64,000 nucleotides of DNA from positions 61,650-125,649 of the forward strand of contig NZ_JACTOJ010000013.1 of the NCBI RefSeq assembly GCF_032335695.1, written 5' to 3'. The position numbers were made by a program, and so were the translations under genes. Shown here piece by piece: positions 25,591-33,596 of the stretch; the first letter of the stretch is position 1; each line of letters begins with the position of its first letter. The DNA comes from JACTOJ01 sp032335695 (GTDB lineage Bacteria; Bacillota; Clostridia; Clostridiales; Clostridiaceae). Under the pieces are notes generated by a model, which was not told the DNA's origin, ran no database searches, and was given only the letters and a program-made list of their open reading frames with translations.

Positions 25591-26097
25591 TCAATATTTG
25601 CTTAAAACTATTTTTATAACATCTTTTTCTTTGAGTATAGACTTGGCTTTAACTATTTTTTCATTAACTTTTATGGATCCTTCAGTAATCATTTTTACGA
25701 TATCTCCTCGGCTAAGTCCTTGCAACTTAGTAGAAAGAAATTTATCAATTCTAACTTTGACTTCTAGCTTCTCTAAAAAAATCTCAACTTCATCCGTGCG
25801 AGAGCTGATTAGATCCTTCATATTAACTTCTTCATATCTGTTTTTAAGAGTTTTTTCTTCTTCTGGCATATTTTCAAGCCCAGATAAGGCTTTAAAAGAG
25901 TCAAGCTGCTTATTCCAAGTGTGTCCCTTAGGGCATTTATAAATGGCAAAATAAAATATGTTTTTACCATTAGCGTTCTGCCTTCTTTTTAGAGAATCCT
26001 TAAAAATAACCTTTGCCCCGCAATTATGGCAATACCTTTCTTCAAAACTAGCTTCATTATTATATATATACCAATTTAAACTTAATTTCTTTTCCAT
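25591..26097 (-). CDS. Zinc-ribbon plus S4 RNA-binding domain protein
   Basis: The N-terminal half has a CxxC pair (YCHNCGAKVIF) and a lone Cys-Pro (YKCPKGHTW), resembling a small zinc ribbon. The C-terminal 60 residues are an S4 domain (VRIDKFLSTKLQGLSRGDIV, then GSIKVNEKIVKAKSILKEKDVIKI), as in ribosomal S4, RluA-type enzymes and Hsp15. No catalytic domain is present, so an RNA-binding role is likely. The start ATG at 26097 has GGGGG 8 nt upstream; an upstream extension to 26184 is not supported. It stands alone between the regulators and tail genes, on the opposite strand. Confidence 0.75.
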   Translation of the reverse strand: MEKKLSLNWYIYNNEASFEERYCHNCGAKVIFKDSLKRRQNANGKNIFYFAIYKCPKGHTWNKQLDSFKALSGLENMPEEEKTLKNRYEEVNMKDLISSRTDEVEIFLEKLEVKVRIDKFLSTKLQGLSRGDIVKMITEGSIKVNEKIVKAKSILKEKDVIKIVLSKY

Positions 26098-26306
26098 ATT
26101 TCTTACCCCCGATAAATATAATTCAGCGGTAAGAAATATTATAAAAATATATATTTGCTTTATATGAGGCAATGCATAAATCATAAACTTTTAATACTCC
26201 TTCCGCTTATTGATTTATATACATCACCTTAAATATAGGAGTCATAGGATCACCACCAATCTTTTGTATTTTAGTTGGTGCGCTCTATGGAATTTAACTT
26301 TACAAA

Positions 26307-26342
26307 GCAAAAAAGCTGCAGGAAGAATACCTTACCTGCAGC
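26307..26342 (-). terminator. Minus-strand terminator of a short transcript
   Basis: GCTGCAGG (26315-26322) and CCTGCAGC (26335-26342) form an 8-bp GC-rich stem. The eight A residues just left of it give a U-run in a minus-strand RNA. No annotated minus-strand gene precedes it, which points to the short transcript from the promoter at 26553-26581. Confidence 0.7.
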
Positions 26343-26384
26343 ATAAAAACAAAACATAATATAAAAGTACGCAATATACGTCTT

Positions 26385-26550
26385 TTAATTAGATATGATA
26401 CTGAATTCAGCAAAGCAATTACCTTCTAAATTGTAAATTCCAAAAAGCACAACAAAAAAGCCTTTAGAAAAGCATATTAATTTTAAAAATTAATATTAAC
26501 AATTAGATGGTGTCATAACTTGCGTTCCTCCTTTAAATAATATCACAAGT
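26385..26550 (-). other. Short minus-strand transcript with two possible tiny peptides
   Basis: Between the promoter at 26553-26581 and the terminator at 26307-26342, the predicted RNA has a strong GGAGG (complement of 26527-26531). It lies 10 nt ahead of a six-codon ORF, MTPSNC (26516-26496). A second ORF of 21 codons, starting at GTG 26450 and ending at 26385, encodes (V)LFGIYNLEGNCFAEFSIISN. Neither is clearly a gene. The RNA itself, about 240 nt, is the better-supported object. Confidence 0.4.
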
Positions 26551-26552
26551 AC

Positions 26553-26581
26553 ATATTACACTAAATTGAATTTATTGTAAA
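26553..26581 (-). promoter_or_regulatory. Minus-strand sigma-A-type promoter
   Basis: Read on the minus strand, TTTACA (26581-26576) and TAATAT (26558-26553) have a 17-bp spacer, close to the consensus. A GGAGG follows about 22 nt downstream. Confidence 0.6.
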
Positions 26582-26654
26582 TGAGCGGAGATGAATTATA
26601 TATGAAAAAAACATGATACTCTTATCATCAAAAATTTTGGTTATATTTATAGTG

Positions 26655-26709
26655 TAAGTGCTTTGAAGAGCGCTTATAAAACAAGTTAATATAATTAGCG
26701 CGCAATTAT
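26655..26709 (+). promoter_or_regulatory. Two inverted repeats ahead of the tail operon
   Basis: TAAGTGCT-N6-AGCGCTTA (26655-26676) and ATAATT-N7-AATTAT (26691-26709, with GCGCGC in the spacer) lie 36-90 bp upstream of the first tail gene. No clear sigma-A promoter is seen here, so they are candidates for the activator site or the special sigma-factor promoter. Confidence 0.4.
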
Positions 26710-26744
26710 ATTAGAAAATGTAAAAGGATAAGAAGGTGCATTAG

Positions 26745-27083
26745 ATGGAAGAAGAAATTGAACTTAGCAAAGCTTCACAAAATGCTATACAAGTTCTAGA
26801 TGGCACCAAAACTAATGTCCAAAACAAGTTGTATCTGGCGGTGGACAAGGTGTGTGAGGGTATGGAAGCTAGCTTAAAGCAGCAAGTACCAAATGATTCA
26901 AATGATATAAGCCATCAGGTAGAAAGAACTGGAGAGGACATAACAGCATCTGTGGGAGTGCTGAGCGGAGAATTTCAGCAAAATGATTATGATAATATAA
27001 TCAATGCTATAAACGACACCGTGAATGCTTTCAAGGATGAAATAGGCAATATGCTGAAGGATTATATAATCAGCATGAAGTAG
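26745..27083 (+). CDS. First gene of tail operon, HK97 gp10-like candidate
   Basis: This 112-residue, helix-rich acidic protein (MEEEIELSKASQNAIQVLDG...) has an AGAAGGTG ribosome-binding site. No motif is decisive. Its size, place just before a tail-terminator-like gene and general layout fit the HK97 gp10/tail-completion slot of siphophage morphogenesis clusters. No head gene precedes it, so in this element it would act only at the head-distal cap of the tail. Treat the function as positional. Confidence 0.45.
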   Translation: MEEEIELSKASQNAIQVLDGTKTNVQNKLYLAVDKVCEGMEASLKQQVPNDSNDISHQVERTGEDITASVGVLSGEFQQNDYDNIINAINDTVNAFKDEIGNMLKDYIISMK

Positions 27084-27091
27084 GTGATTGA

Positions 27092-27484
27092 TTGATTTAT
27101 GGAATTTTAAATCGTCTTGAACAAGATGAAACCTTACAAACCTTATTAAATGCTTCGGCAGAGGATAATAAAATATATCCTATGAATGCAGATAAAGATA
27201 AGGTGCCATGCTTAGCTTTCAAGGATAATCCTGTAAGCGATGATGGCAGAATTAAAGTGAACAGGCTAGAGCTGAGAATATTCGATACGGATTATGAACG
27301 CTTAGAGAAAATCGCCAGGAGAATAGGAGAAATTCTTATTATACAGGAAGGCGATGAAGGCTTCATATTTCAAGATATGAGCATTATGAGCTGCTCCCAG
27401 GATGGTGGGGGTAACACTGAAGACCTAGCAAATAAAATTTATCAAAAATATTATTATTTTAATATAACTTGGAGGTATTTATAA
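27092..27484 (+). CDS. Tail terminator/tail completion-like protein (gp17/DUF3168 type)
   Basis: This 130-residue protein begins at TTG 27092 behind AGGTG. It has the pattern of phage tail terminators: IYGILNRLEQDETLQTLL, then ...VNRLELRIFDTDYERLEKIARRI, then a C-terminal beta strand (YYYFNITWRYL). Such proteins cap the growing tail tube after the length set by the tape measure. Its stop overlaps the next start by 1 nt (TAATG), so translation is coupled. Confidence 0.6.
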   Translation: MIYGILNRLEQDETLQTLLNASAEDNKIYPMNADKDKVPCLAFKDNPVSDDGRIKVNRLELRIFDTDYERLEKIARRIGEILIIQEGDEGFIFQDMSIMSCSQDGGGNTEDLANKIYQKYYYFNITWRYL

Positions 27485-28029
27485 TGAGTAAAGATTTAAA
27501 CGAAGTAATATTAGGAAGCGGAAAGCTATATGTAGCATTATTTAACGGAGGTGCAATGCCAGCAGATACTGCTATTGAAACTGATGACAACAATGTAGGT
27601 AAGATTAAGGGAGGAGCAACTCTAACTTACAAGCCTACAATTTACGATGTAGTAGATGATGATGAATTTGTTGTAAAGAGAATAGTTACCAAGGAAGAAG
27701 TTACTTTTAAGAGTGGAATACTTACTTGGGATATAACTAACCTAGACAAGCTTTCTACAGCATCCTTTGTAGATGATACTACTAACCATGAAAGAATAAT
27801 CAAGGTTGGAGGAAAGAGCAAATTAGACAGCTATGTTATAAGATTTGTTCACACTAAGGATGATGGTACAAAGCTTAGAATGACTATAGTTGGAAATTCA
27901 AGCAATGGTTTTGCTATGAAGTTTGATCCAGCTAAGGAAACTGTAATTGATGCTGAATTTAAAGCATTATCACAGGATGATGGAACTTTAGTAGAAATAA
28001 GAGATGGCTATACAGCAGTGAATGCATAA
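27484..28029 (+). CDS. Major tail tube protein
   Basis: This 181-residue protein (MSKDLNEVILGSGKLYVALF...) has the beta-rich pattern of siphophage tail tube subunits: an N-terminal ILGSGKLYV segment, GGATLTYKPTIYDVVDDD and a C-terminal acidic strand region. It would polymerise into the tail tube around the tape measure. The chaperone and tape measure genes follow directly. ATG 27484 has GGAGG 8 nt upstream; the TTG at 27469 overlaps that site. Confidence 0.75.
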   Translation: MSKDLNEVILGSGKLYVALFNGGAMPADTAIETDDNNVGKIKGGATLTYKPTIYDVVDDDEFVVKRIVTKEEVTFKSGILTWDITNLDKLSTASFVDDTTNHERIIKVGGKSKLDSYVIRFVHTKDDGTKLRMTIVGNSSNGFAMKFDPAKETVIDAEFKALSQDDGTLVEIRDGYTAVNA

Positions 28030-28050
28030 TTAATTAGGAGGTACAACTAA

Positions 28051-28437
28051 ATGAGCAAGATACTTGATTTGTCCCTGTTTCAGGAAGAAACACTAAACAT
28101 AACTACTCCAAAGGGAGAAGTGATTCATGTTAAAAAGCCTACAGAGGAGCTGGCTATAAAGCTTATATCCTATCAGTATAAGGCACAGGAAATTGAAAAG
28201 AAAGAGCAGTATGAGAAAGAAGATCTAAATCAGCTTATGGAGTTTTTGAGAACTCTAGCCAAGGATATTTTAAGTCACAATAAAGATGGAATATCAGTAG
28301 ATGATAACTATCTTAAAGAGAATGAAATACATTATGGAATGTGGGTAGCCATATTGGAGGCCTACACTGAATTTATGAGTGAGGTAACTTCTGACCCAAA
28401 CTCCAAATCCCCTCAATCCCGCAGCAAGAGGAAGTAG
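28051..28437 (+). CDS. Tail assembly chaperone, gpG-like
   Basis: This 128-residue protein starts MSKILDLSLFQEETLNITTP, contains VKKPTEELAIKLISYQYKAQ and ends in a disordered Ser/Lys tail. This is the gpG slot between major tail protein and tape measure. Near its end (28395-28401) lies the slippery heptamer C-CCA-AAC in the correct phase for a -1 shift, so most ribosomes should make this short form and a minority the longer gpGT form. Confidence 0.75.
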   Translation: MSKILDLSLFQEETLNITTPKGEVIHVKKPTEELAIKLISYQYKAQEIEKKEQYEKEDLNQLMEFLRTLAKDILSHNKDGISVDDNYLKENEIHYGMWVAILEAYTEFMSEVTSDPNSKSPQSRSKRK

Positions 28438-28688
28438 AGGGAGAAGGACAAGGGGAATTTCAATTTATGAGTGGTGTAAGAGAGGTAATACTTTATTCGG
28501 GGCTTAACTACCACGAGGTACTTAAGCTTCCTGTGGATACCTTCATGCTTATGAGGAAGAATGCTTTTGTGGAAAAGTGCATGGAGACAGAGGAAGGAAG
28601 AAAGTATCTTGAAGATGTTAAGAGACTTAACATGGTTGAACCTGATTATGAGGCTGTAAAAGAATTTCAAAGTAAAAAGGGTAAATAA
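28051..28688 (+). CDS. Tail assembly chaperone gpGT, made by -1 frameshift
   Basis: A -1 shift at 28395-28401 joins codon 117 of the gpG frame to the overlapping frame that runs open from 28395 to the stop at 28686-28688, giving about 212 residues. The T-part contains VREVILYSGLNYHEVLKLPV and ...GRKYLEDVKRL. The -1 frame has a TGA at 28392-28394, immediately before the heptamer, so it is accessible only by frameshifting or from a poorly placed internal ATG at 28467. This mirrors lambda gpG/gpGT, which help load the tape measure. Confidence 0.75.
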
Positions 28689-28693
28689 ACAAT

Positions 28694-28738
28694 AAAGAAT
28701 CACTATTAAGGCAATTTGTCAAACTAGTGGTTCTTTTT
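28694..28738 (+). terminator. Hairpin inside the tail operon, after gpGT
   Basis: AAAGAATCACTA pairs with TAGTGGTTCTTT, followed by TTTATTTA. It has the form of an intrinsic terminator or attenuator between the chaperone and tape-measure genes. Confidence 0.55.
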
Positions 28739-28745
28739 ATTTATA

Positions 28746-28778
28746 GGCTCTAGTAAAGACAAGTTTTTTATTAGAGCC
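28746..28778 (+). other. Second hairpin just upstream of the tape-measure gene
   Basis: GGCTCTA (28746-28752) pairs with TAGAGCC (28772-28778). It ends 12 bases before the GGAGGTG ribosome-binding site of the tape-measure gene and may adjust its expression. Confidence 0.45.
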
Positions 28779-28804
28779 AATTTATAAAAGGAGGTGAAAC
28801 TTCA

Positions 28805-31462
28805 TTGGCAGATTTAGATTTGCAAAAGCTCAGCTTCTCTCTGGAATTTAAAATGGAGGCGAGCTGGGAAAAAGTAAGCGAGGCTAAAGATGACATAAAG
28901 GCTATAGGGGAAGCGGCAGAAGATTCTTCTAAGAAGGTTGATTCTTTGGGGGATTCATCAAAAAAATTTCAAGATGCAATGAAAACCCTAGGTGTAAGTG
29001 ATTTGCTTAATAAAACAGGCAGCTCTCTAGAGGATATGGCTAAGAAAGGGCTATCTTATGCTATGGGCCTTGAGGATAGCATGAATAAGTATCGAGTCCA
29101 GACTGGTATGAGTCAGGAGGATACAGATAAGATAAAGAAATCCATAGTAGATTTATATACAGAGACTGGGAAATCCTATGATGAACTTCAAGAAATGGCA
29201 GCAGGACTTCATGATGATCTTGGTATGAATGCTGATGAAATAAACAAATATTCAAAGAATTTTATGGATTTTTCAAAATTCAGCGGTCAAAGCAGTAAAG
29301 ATGTAATTTCAAATGTAGCTGCTATAAAAGAGTCGTGGAATTTATCAAATTCTCAAATAGCTCCGCTGATGGATAGAATGGTATTAAGTCAGCAAAAATA
29401 TGGCCTTTCCGTAGCAGATAGCGAGAAGAGTTTAAGTACTTTAGCGCCAGGCTTTCAGACACTAGGCATGAATGTTAATCAGGGACTATCTTATTTAAAT
29501 CTATTTTCACAGGCAGGAATCAAGAGCAGTGATGCCACAGATGCTCTCAAAAATGCCTTATCAAGGGTTAAAAGTCCAGAGGAACTGGATAATGTCATAA
29601 ATAAGATGCAGCAAACCAAGGATGCTAGTGAGCGTAGTAAAATGGCTATGGACATTTTCGGAAGTTCAGGAGCCAAGATAGCAGAGGCTATAAAGCCAGG
29701 GACAGAAAGCCTAGGAAATATACAGAAGGCTATGGATGGAGCAAATGGTGCAGCTAAAAAGGCTTCGGATGAGATGAGCAAGGGATGGACCAATCAGATA
29801 GATAAAATAAAGAATCAATTAAATGGACTATTTGTGGAGTTGGCAGAAAATTTAATGCCAGCAATAAATACAATTGCTGATTTTATTTCTGAGCACAGCA
29901 CTATAATAACTGGAGCGATTATAAGCATTGGAACTGCTGTAGAAGGAATAAAAATAGCTCAAAAAATCAAGGGAATAATGGACGCTGTAAAAGATCTTAA
30001 AGGAATTGAGAAAATAGGAGGAATCTTTACAAAAATATTTGAGTTGCCGCCTCCAGTTTTAATAGCAATAGGAGTAATATCAGCCATAGCTGGGCTAGCC
30101 TATATAATAATAAAAAATTGGGGACCGATAACAGGGTTTTTCAAGAAAATAGGACAGGACATCGGTGAAATATTCAATAAGATTGGAAGTACCATAAGCG
30201 GTGTTTGGACTGGCATAAAGACTACTGTAAGTAATATATTCAATGGCTTAAAGAGCTCTATAACAAGTATTTTTGGTTCCATATCAAATACTATACAATC
30301 AGCTTTTAAGGCTATATCAAATATATTTACTAGTGTGATTGGAAGCATAGCGAATATTATAAGTTCTAAATTTAAAGTGTTCACAGAGGGCTTTAAGAAG
30401 ATATTTGAAGGGTATAAAACTTACTTTACTGGTATAATTAACACTCTAAAAACAATTATACTAGGACCTATATTAATTATTATAGACACCATAGTTGGAC
30501 TTTTTACAGGCAAGTTTACCAAATTAAAAGCAGACATTATGCTTATATTTACCGACCTAGGTAAAGGAATTAGTCAGATATGGAATGGCATAAAGCAGAT
30601 ATTCTCAGCGGTTTTAGGAATAATCATTGGAATAATGAGCGGTGCTTGGAATTCTATAGTTAATACTGCAACCAATGTTTGGAATGGATTTAAGAATTTT
30701 ATTTCAGGCTTATGGAATGCTATAGCTAATACGGCTGTGGCGGCTTGGAATGGGTTAAAAAATGCGGTGGTATCTATAGTGACAGGAATCGTAAATAGCG
30801 CTATAAGTATATTCAAAGGTATAATAACCTTCTTTGAAAACCTGCCAGGAAACATGTACAACCTAGGAGTGAACATATTTACCAGTTTAAGAAATGGAAT
30901 AAGTAATATAATAGGGACTATAGGACAAACTGTACAAAATGGTTTCAATAGTGCGATAAGCTTCATCACATCACTGCCAGGAAAGGCGCTAAAATGGGGT
31001 GAAGATTTTATAGATGGAATAGTTAATGGTATAAAAGGCGCTATAGGAAAAGTTGTTGACGCAGTAAGCAGCGTAGGCGACAAAATAAGGAGTTTCCTTC
31101 ACTTCTCAGTACCGGATGAAGGCCCATTAACAGATTACGAAAGCTGGATGCCGGATTTCATGCATGGACTAGCTAAGGGAATTGATAATAATAAGCACCT
31201 GGTTAAAAATGCAGTTAAAAACTTAGCTACAGATATGAATGTGGGTATCAATTATAAAAATGGAGGACTAGCTTTAGCTTCTACGGGAGCAGCACTAACC
31301 GGGGCAGCTTCTCAAGATGCAGCTTCGGAGCAAACTATATATAGATTTGAAATAGACATGCCTTTAGATGGAAAGGCTTTTGTGAGAAGAACTATAGATT
31401 TTACCGCACAGGAATTAGAGAGAAAGAAAGTAAGTCTTTCCAATGCAAAAGGGGTGAAATAG
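28805..31462 (+). CDS. Tape measure protein
   Basis: The start is TTG 28805 behind GGAGGTG. The first half is helical (LGVSDLLNKTGSSLEDMAKKG, then PhageMin_Tail-like MDIFGSSGAKIAEAIKPG). The middle has hydrophobic segments (about 370-400, 415-440, 560-580, 600-615) and repeated Trp-containing motifs such as GAWNSIVNTATNVWNGFKNF and GLWNAIANTAVAAWNGLKNA. The C terminus contains HFSVPDEGPLTDYESWMPDF. Tape measures set tail length by roughly 0.15 nm per residue, so 885 residues would predict a tail of about 130 nm. It is the longest gene of the cluster. Confidence 0.92.
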   Translation: MADLDLQKLSFSLEFKMEASWEKVSEAKDDIKAIGEAAEDSSKKVDSLGDSSKKFQDAMKTLGVSDLLNKTGSSLEDMAKKGLSYAMGLEDSMNKYRVQTGMSQEDTDKIKKSIVDLYTETGKSYDELQEMAAGLHDDLGMNADEINKYSKNFMDFSKFSGQSSKDVISNVAAIKESWNLSNSQIAPLMDRMVLSQQKYGLSVADSEKSLSTLAPGFQTLGMNVNQGLSYLNLFSQAGIKSSDATDALKNALSRVKSPEELDNVINKMQQTKDASERSKMAMDIFGSSGAKIAEAIKPGTESLGNIQKAMDGANGAAKKASDEMSKGWTNQIDKIKNQLNGLFVELAENLMPAINTIADFISEHSTIITGAIISIGTAVEGIKIAQKIKGIMDAVKDLKGIEKIGGIFTKIFELPPPVLIAIGVISAIAGLAYIIIKNWGPITGFFKKIGQDIGEIFNKIGSTISGVWTGIKTTVSNIFNGLKSSITSIFGSISNTIQSAFKAISNIFTSVIGSIANIISSKFKVFTEGFKKIFEGYKTYFTGIINTLKTIILGPILIIIDTIVGLFTGKFTKLKADIMLIFTDLGKGISQIWNGIKQIFSAVLGIIIGIMSGAWNSIVNTATNVWNGFKNFISGLWNAIANTAVAAWNGLKNAVVSIVTGIVNSAISIFKGIITFFENLPGNMYNLGVNIFTSLRNGISNIIGTIGQTVQNGFNSAISFITSLPGKALKWGEDFIDGIVNGIKGAIGKVVDAVSSVGDKIRSFLHFSVPDEGPLTDYESWMPDFMHGLAKGIDNNKHLVKNAVKNLATDMNVGINYKNGGLALASTGAALTGAASQDAASEQTIYRFEIDMPLDGKAFVRRTIDFTAQELERKKVSLSNAKGVK

Positions 31463-31463
31463 A

Positions 31464-32159
31464 ATGCCATACTGGTGTTATATAGATGGTGCAAGTTCAA
31501 AGGAACTAGGACTTTTAATACCTTCTAGGGCTGCTATACCCTTCAGCAAAAAGGATATGGAATATATAGACATAGAAGGCAGAGATGGTTCTTTAACAAG
31601 GGACAAGCACAGAAGATTAGACAAGGTAATTTCAGTGAGTTTTACTGTGGTAGATTTTAATAATATGCCTCAGAGTGCAAGAACTATCAATAGATGGCTG
31701 GAAGGCAAGGAGCTAAAATTCAGTGATGATATGGATGTATTCTATAAAGTTAAAAATTATGAAGCGGATGATTTAGAAAGAAGCTATAAAGCTGTAGGAA
31801 GCTTCAAAGTAAAATTTACAGTGGATCCATTTAACTGGATGGAGGATGGAAGAAAACAAGTGGAAGTAAGCAAGCCAGGCAATATTTTTAATCTTGCAAA
31901 TTATAAAAGCCAGCCTGTGATACAGGTATATGGCGATGGAGATATTACGCTTACTATAAATGGTAATGCTATTGAACTTAGTGGCGTAGAGGATAATATA
32001 ACTATTGATACTGCTGCAAAGCTTGCCTATAAGGACAGTACTCATCAAAACTCTAAAATGTCGGGTATTTTTCCAGAGTTTCAGGAAGGCAGCAATAATA
32101 TTCAATGGACAGGAAATGTAACAAAATTAATGATAACTCCAAATTGGAGAGATATATAA
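31464..32159 (+). CDS. Distal tail protein (Dit)
   Basis: This 231-residue protein matches the siphophage Dit family (Sipho_tail). It has an N-terminal half with the conserved IDIEGRDGSLTRDKHRRLDK segment, and a beta-sandwich C-terminal half containing VQVYGDGDITLTINGNAI-like strands. Dit hexamers form the hub under the tail tube to which fibres and Tal attach. It starts 1 nt after the tape-measure stop, consistent with coupled translation. Confidence 0.85.
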   Translation: MPYWCYIDGASSKELGLLIPSRAAIPFSKKDMEYIDIEGRDGSLTRDKHRRLDKVISVSFTVVDFNNMPQSARTINRWLEGKELKFSDDMDVFYKVKNYEADDLERSYKAVGSFKVKFTVDPFNWMEDGRKQVEVSKPGNIFNLANYKSQPVIQVYGDGDITLTINGNAIELSGVEDNITIDTAAKLAYKDSTHQNSKMSGIFPEFQEGSNNIQWTGNVTKLMITPNWRDI

Positions 32160-32177
32160 ATAGGAGGATGATAAATT

Positions 32178-32561
32178 ATGTCAATGTCAAATTATTTAGA
32201 GGATAAATTATTAAATTTAGTATTAAGGAATACAGCGTTTACTTCACCCACTGCAACTTATCTAGCACTTTATACTTCAGATCCAGGTGAAGCCGATGCT
32301 GGTACAGAAGTAACAGGTGGAGCGTATGCAAGGCAAGCTATTGTTTTTGGAGCTCCTTCAAATAATACTGTTTCAAACTCTTCAACCATAGCTTTTCCTG
32401 TGGCTACTGCAGCTTGGGGAACTGTAGCTTATGTAGGCATAAGAGATGCCGTTACTGGAGGAAATCTGTTGTTTAGTGCAGCAGTGGGTACTTCTCAGGC
32501 AGTAGGAGTAAATAATCAGGTTATCTTTAATGCAGGGCAGATAACAGTAAACTTGGATTAG
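32178..32561 (+). CDS. Small phage tail fibre-like protein
   Basis: This 127-residue beta-rich protein (LVLRNTAFTSPTATYLALYTSDPG, then GGAYARQAIVFGAPS and AAWGTVAYVGIRDAVTGG) belongs to a small fibre or baseplate-associated protein family common in phages, often annotated phage tail fibre protein. It has a TAGGAGGATG ribosome-binding site. It is the first of several fibre genes lying between Dit and Tal. Confidence 0.65.
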   Translation: MSMSNYLEDKLLNLVLRNTAFTSPTATYLALYTSDPGEADAGTEVTGGAYARQAIVFGAPSNNTVSNSSTIAFPVATAAWGTVAYVGIRDAVTGGNLLFSAAVGTSQAVGVNNQVIFNAGQITVNLD

Positions 32562-32573
32562 AGGTGATGCTTT

Positions 32574-33596
32574 ATGGCAGCATCATCAAGCGTTAAAGCC
32601 AATGGATATTTAAGAGGTGTTTCAACTTATCAAATATTAAATGATGATACTTACACAAATATTGGACAATACAGGTATGATTCTACGTACCTGTATTTTT
32701 TAAAAGGGATTATTTTTAATGCCAAGGTTTTAACTGCAGCTAACGACTCTGCTCAATATACTTGTGCACTAACGGTGCCATTAGTAAGTCATATAAATAG
32801 CTTAGGAAAATTAGCAGCAGAATTAATAGTAGAGAAATATGCAGGCTCTATTATTAATACAAAAGCTGACATGGAAGGTAATGTAATAAATAGAAACTTG
32901 CTTAACTTAATTGTAAAATCAAGCTTTTCTGTGGCTGCTAATTCTATTTTATTAAAGAATTTGAATAGTGATATAAAAGGCAGCATTAAAACGGAAGCAA
33001 GTTATACTAATTTATTGGAGGTACCCTTATTAAGTCATATAAACAGCTTAGGAAAATTAGCAGCAGAATCAATAGTAGAGAAATATGCAGATTCTATTAT
33101 TAATACAAAAGCTGACATGGAAGGTAATGTAATAAATAGAAACTTGCTTAACCTAATTGTAAAGTCAAGCTTTTCCATAACGGCTGCCTGCATTTTATTA
33201 AAGAATTTAAATAGTGATATAAAAAGCGGCAGTAAAATTGCAGCAAGTTATACCATAGATAAAATATTATTTGAAAATATGAATGTAGGTTCTGTAAGCT
33301 ATGTTAAAGCTAATTATTGGAGAAAGTTGTGTGTTTATATGATATCTAAAATAAATGCTTCTGCAAAAATAAATGTGAAGAGCCAGCTGTTAATCCAAAC
33401 TAAAAAAACAGAAGAGGCTACATTCAAACTTGATAATGTATTTGAGGAGCAGCTTCAGTTTAAAAATATAGATTTTACATGTATTTGGCATAACTACAAT
33501 CAGCTTAGCCAATATATCTATAATGATTTAAACATTATGAAATATAAAAACATAACAAGTACCTTTATAAGTTTGGAAGAAAGGGTGATGATATAA
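32574..33596 (+). CDS. Tail-module protein with a tandem 82-residue duplication
   Basis: Residues 69-150 and 151-232 are near-identical (both contain INTKADMEGNVINRNLLNLI), and the DNA repeats of 246 bp at 32778-33023 and 33024-33269 are also highly similar, showing a recent duplication. The N terminus has YRYDSTYLYFLKGI. The function is unknown; a fibre, stalk or adhesin whose length is set by repeat number is plausible. Its stop codon shares one base with the next start. Confidence 0.6.
   Translation: MAASSSVKANGYLRGVSTYQILNDDTYTNIGQYRYDSTYLYFLKGIIFNAKVLTAANDSAQYTCALTVPLVSHINSLGKLAAELIVEKYAGSIINTKADMEGNVINRNLLNLIVKSSFSVAANSILLKNLNSDIKGSIKTEASYTNLLEVPLLSHINSLGKLAAESIVEKYADSIINTKADMEGNVINRNLLNLIVKSSFSITAACILLKNLNSDIKSGSKIAASYTIDKILFENMNVGSVSYVKANYWRKLCVYMISKINASAKINVKSQLLIQTKKTEEATFKLDNVFEEQLQFKNIDFTCIWHNYNQLSQYIYNDLNIMKYKNITSTFISLEERVMI
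32778..33269. repeat. Tandem 246-bp duplication within a fibre-module gene
   Basis: Two in-frame 246-bp units (32778-33023 and 33024-33269) match over nearly their whole length, with differences scattered between them, for example ATAAATAGC against ATAAACAGC. Confidence 0.85.

Noticed and set aside
28467..28688. Independent 73-residue gene after gpG
   Set aside because: Its ATG has no well-spaced ribosome-binding site, and the frame is open upstream to a slippery heptamer, so it is treated as the frameshift extension of gpG.
32778..33269. CRISPR-like or satellite repeat
   Set aside because: The repeat is a two-unit in-frame coding duplication with no spacers. No CRISPR array or cas gene was seen in the window.
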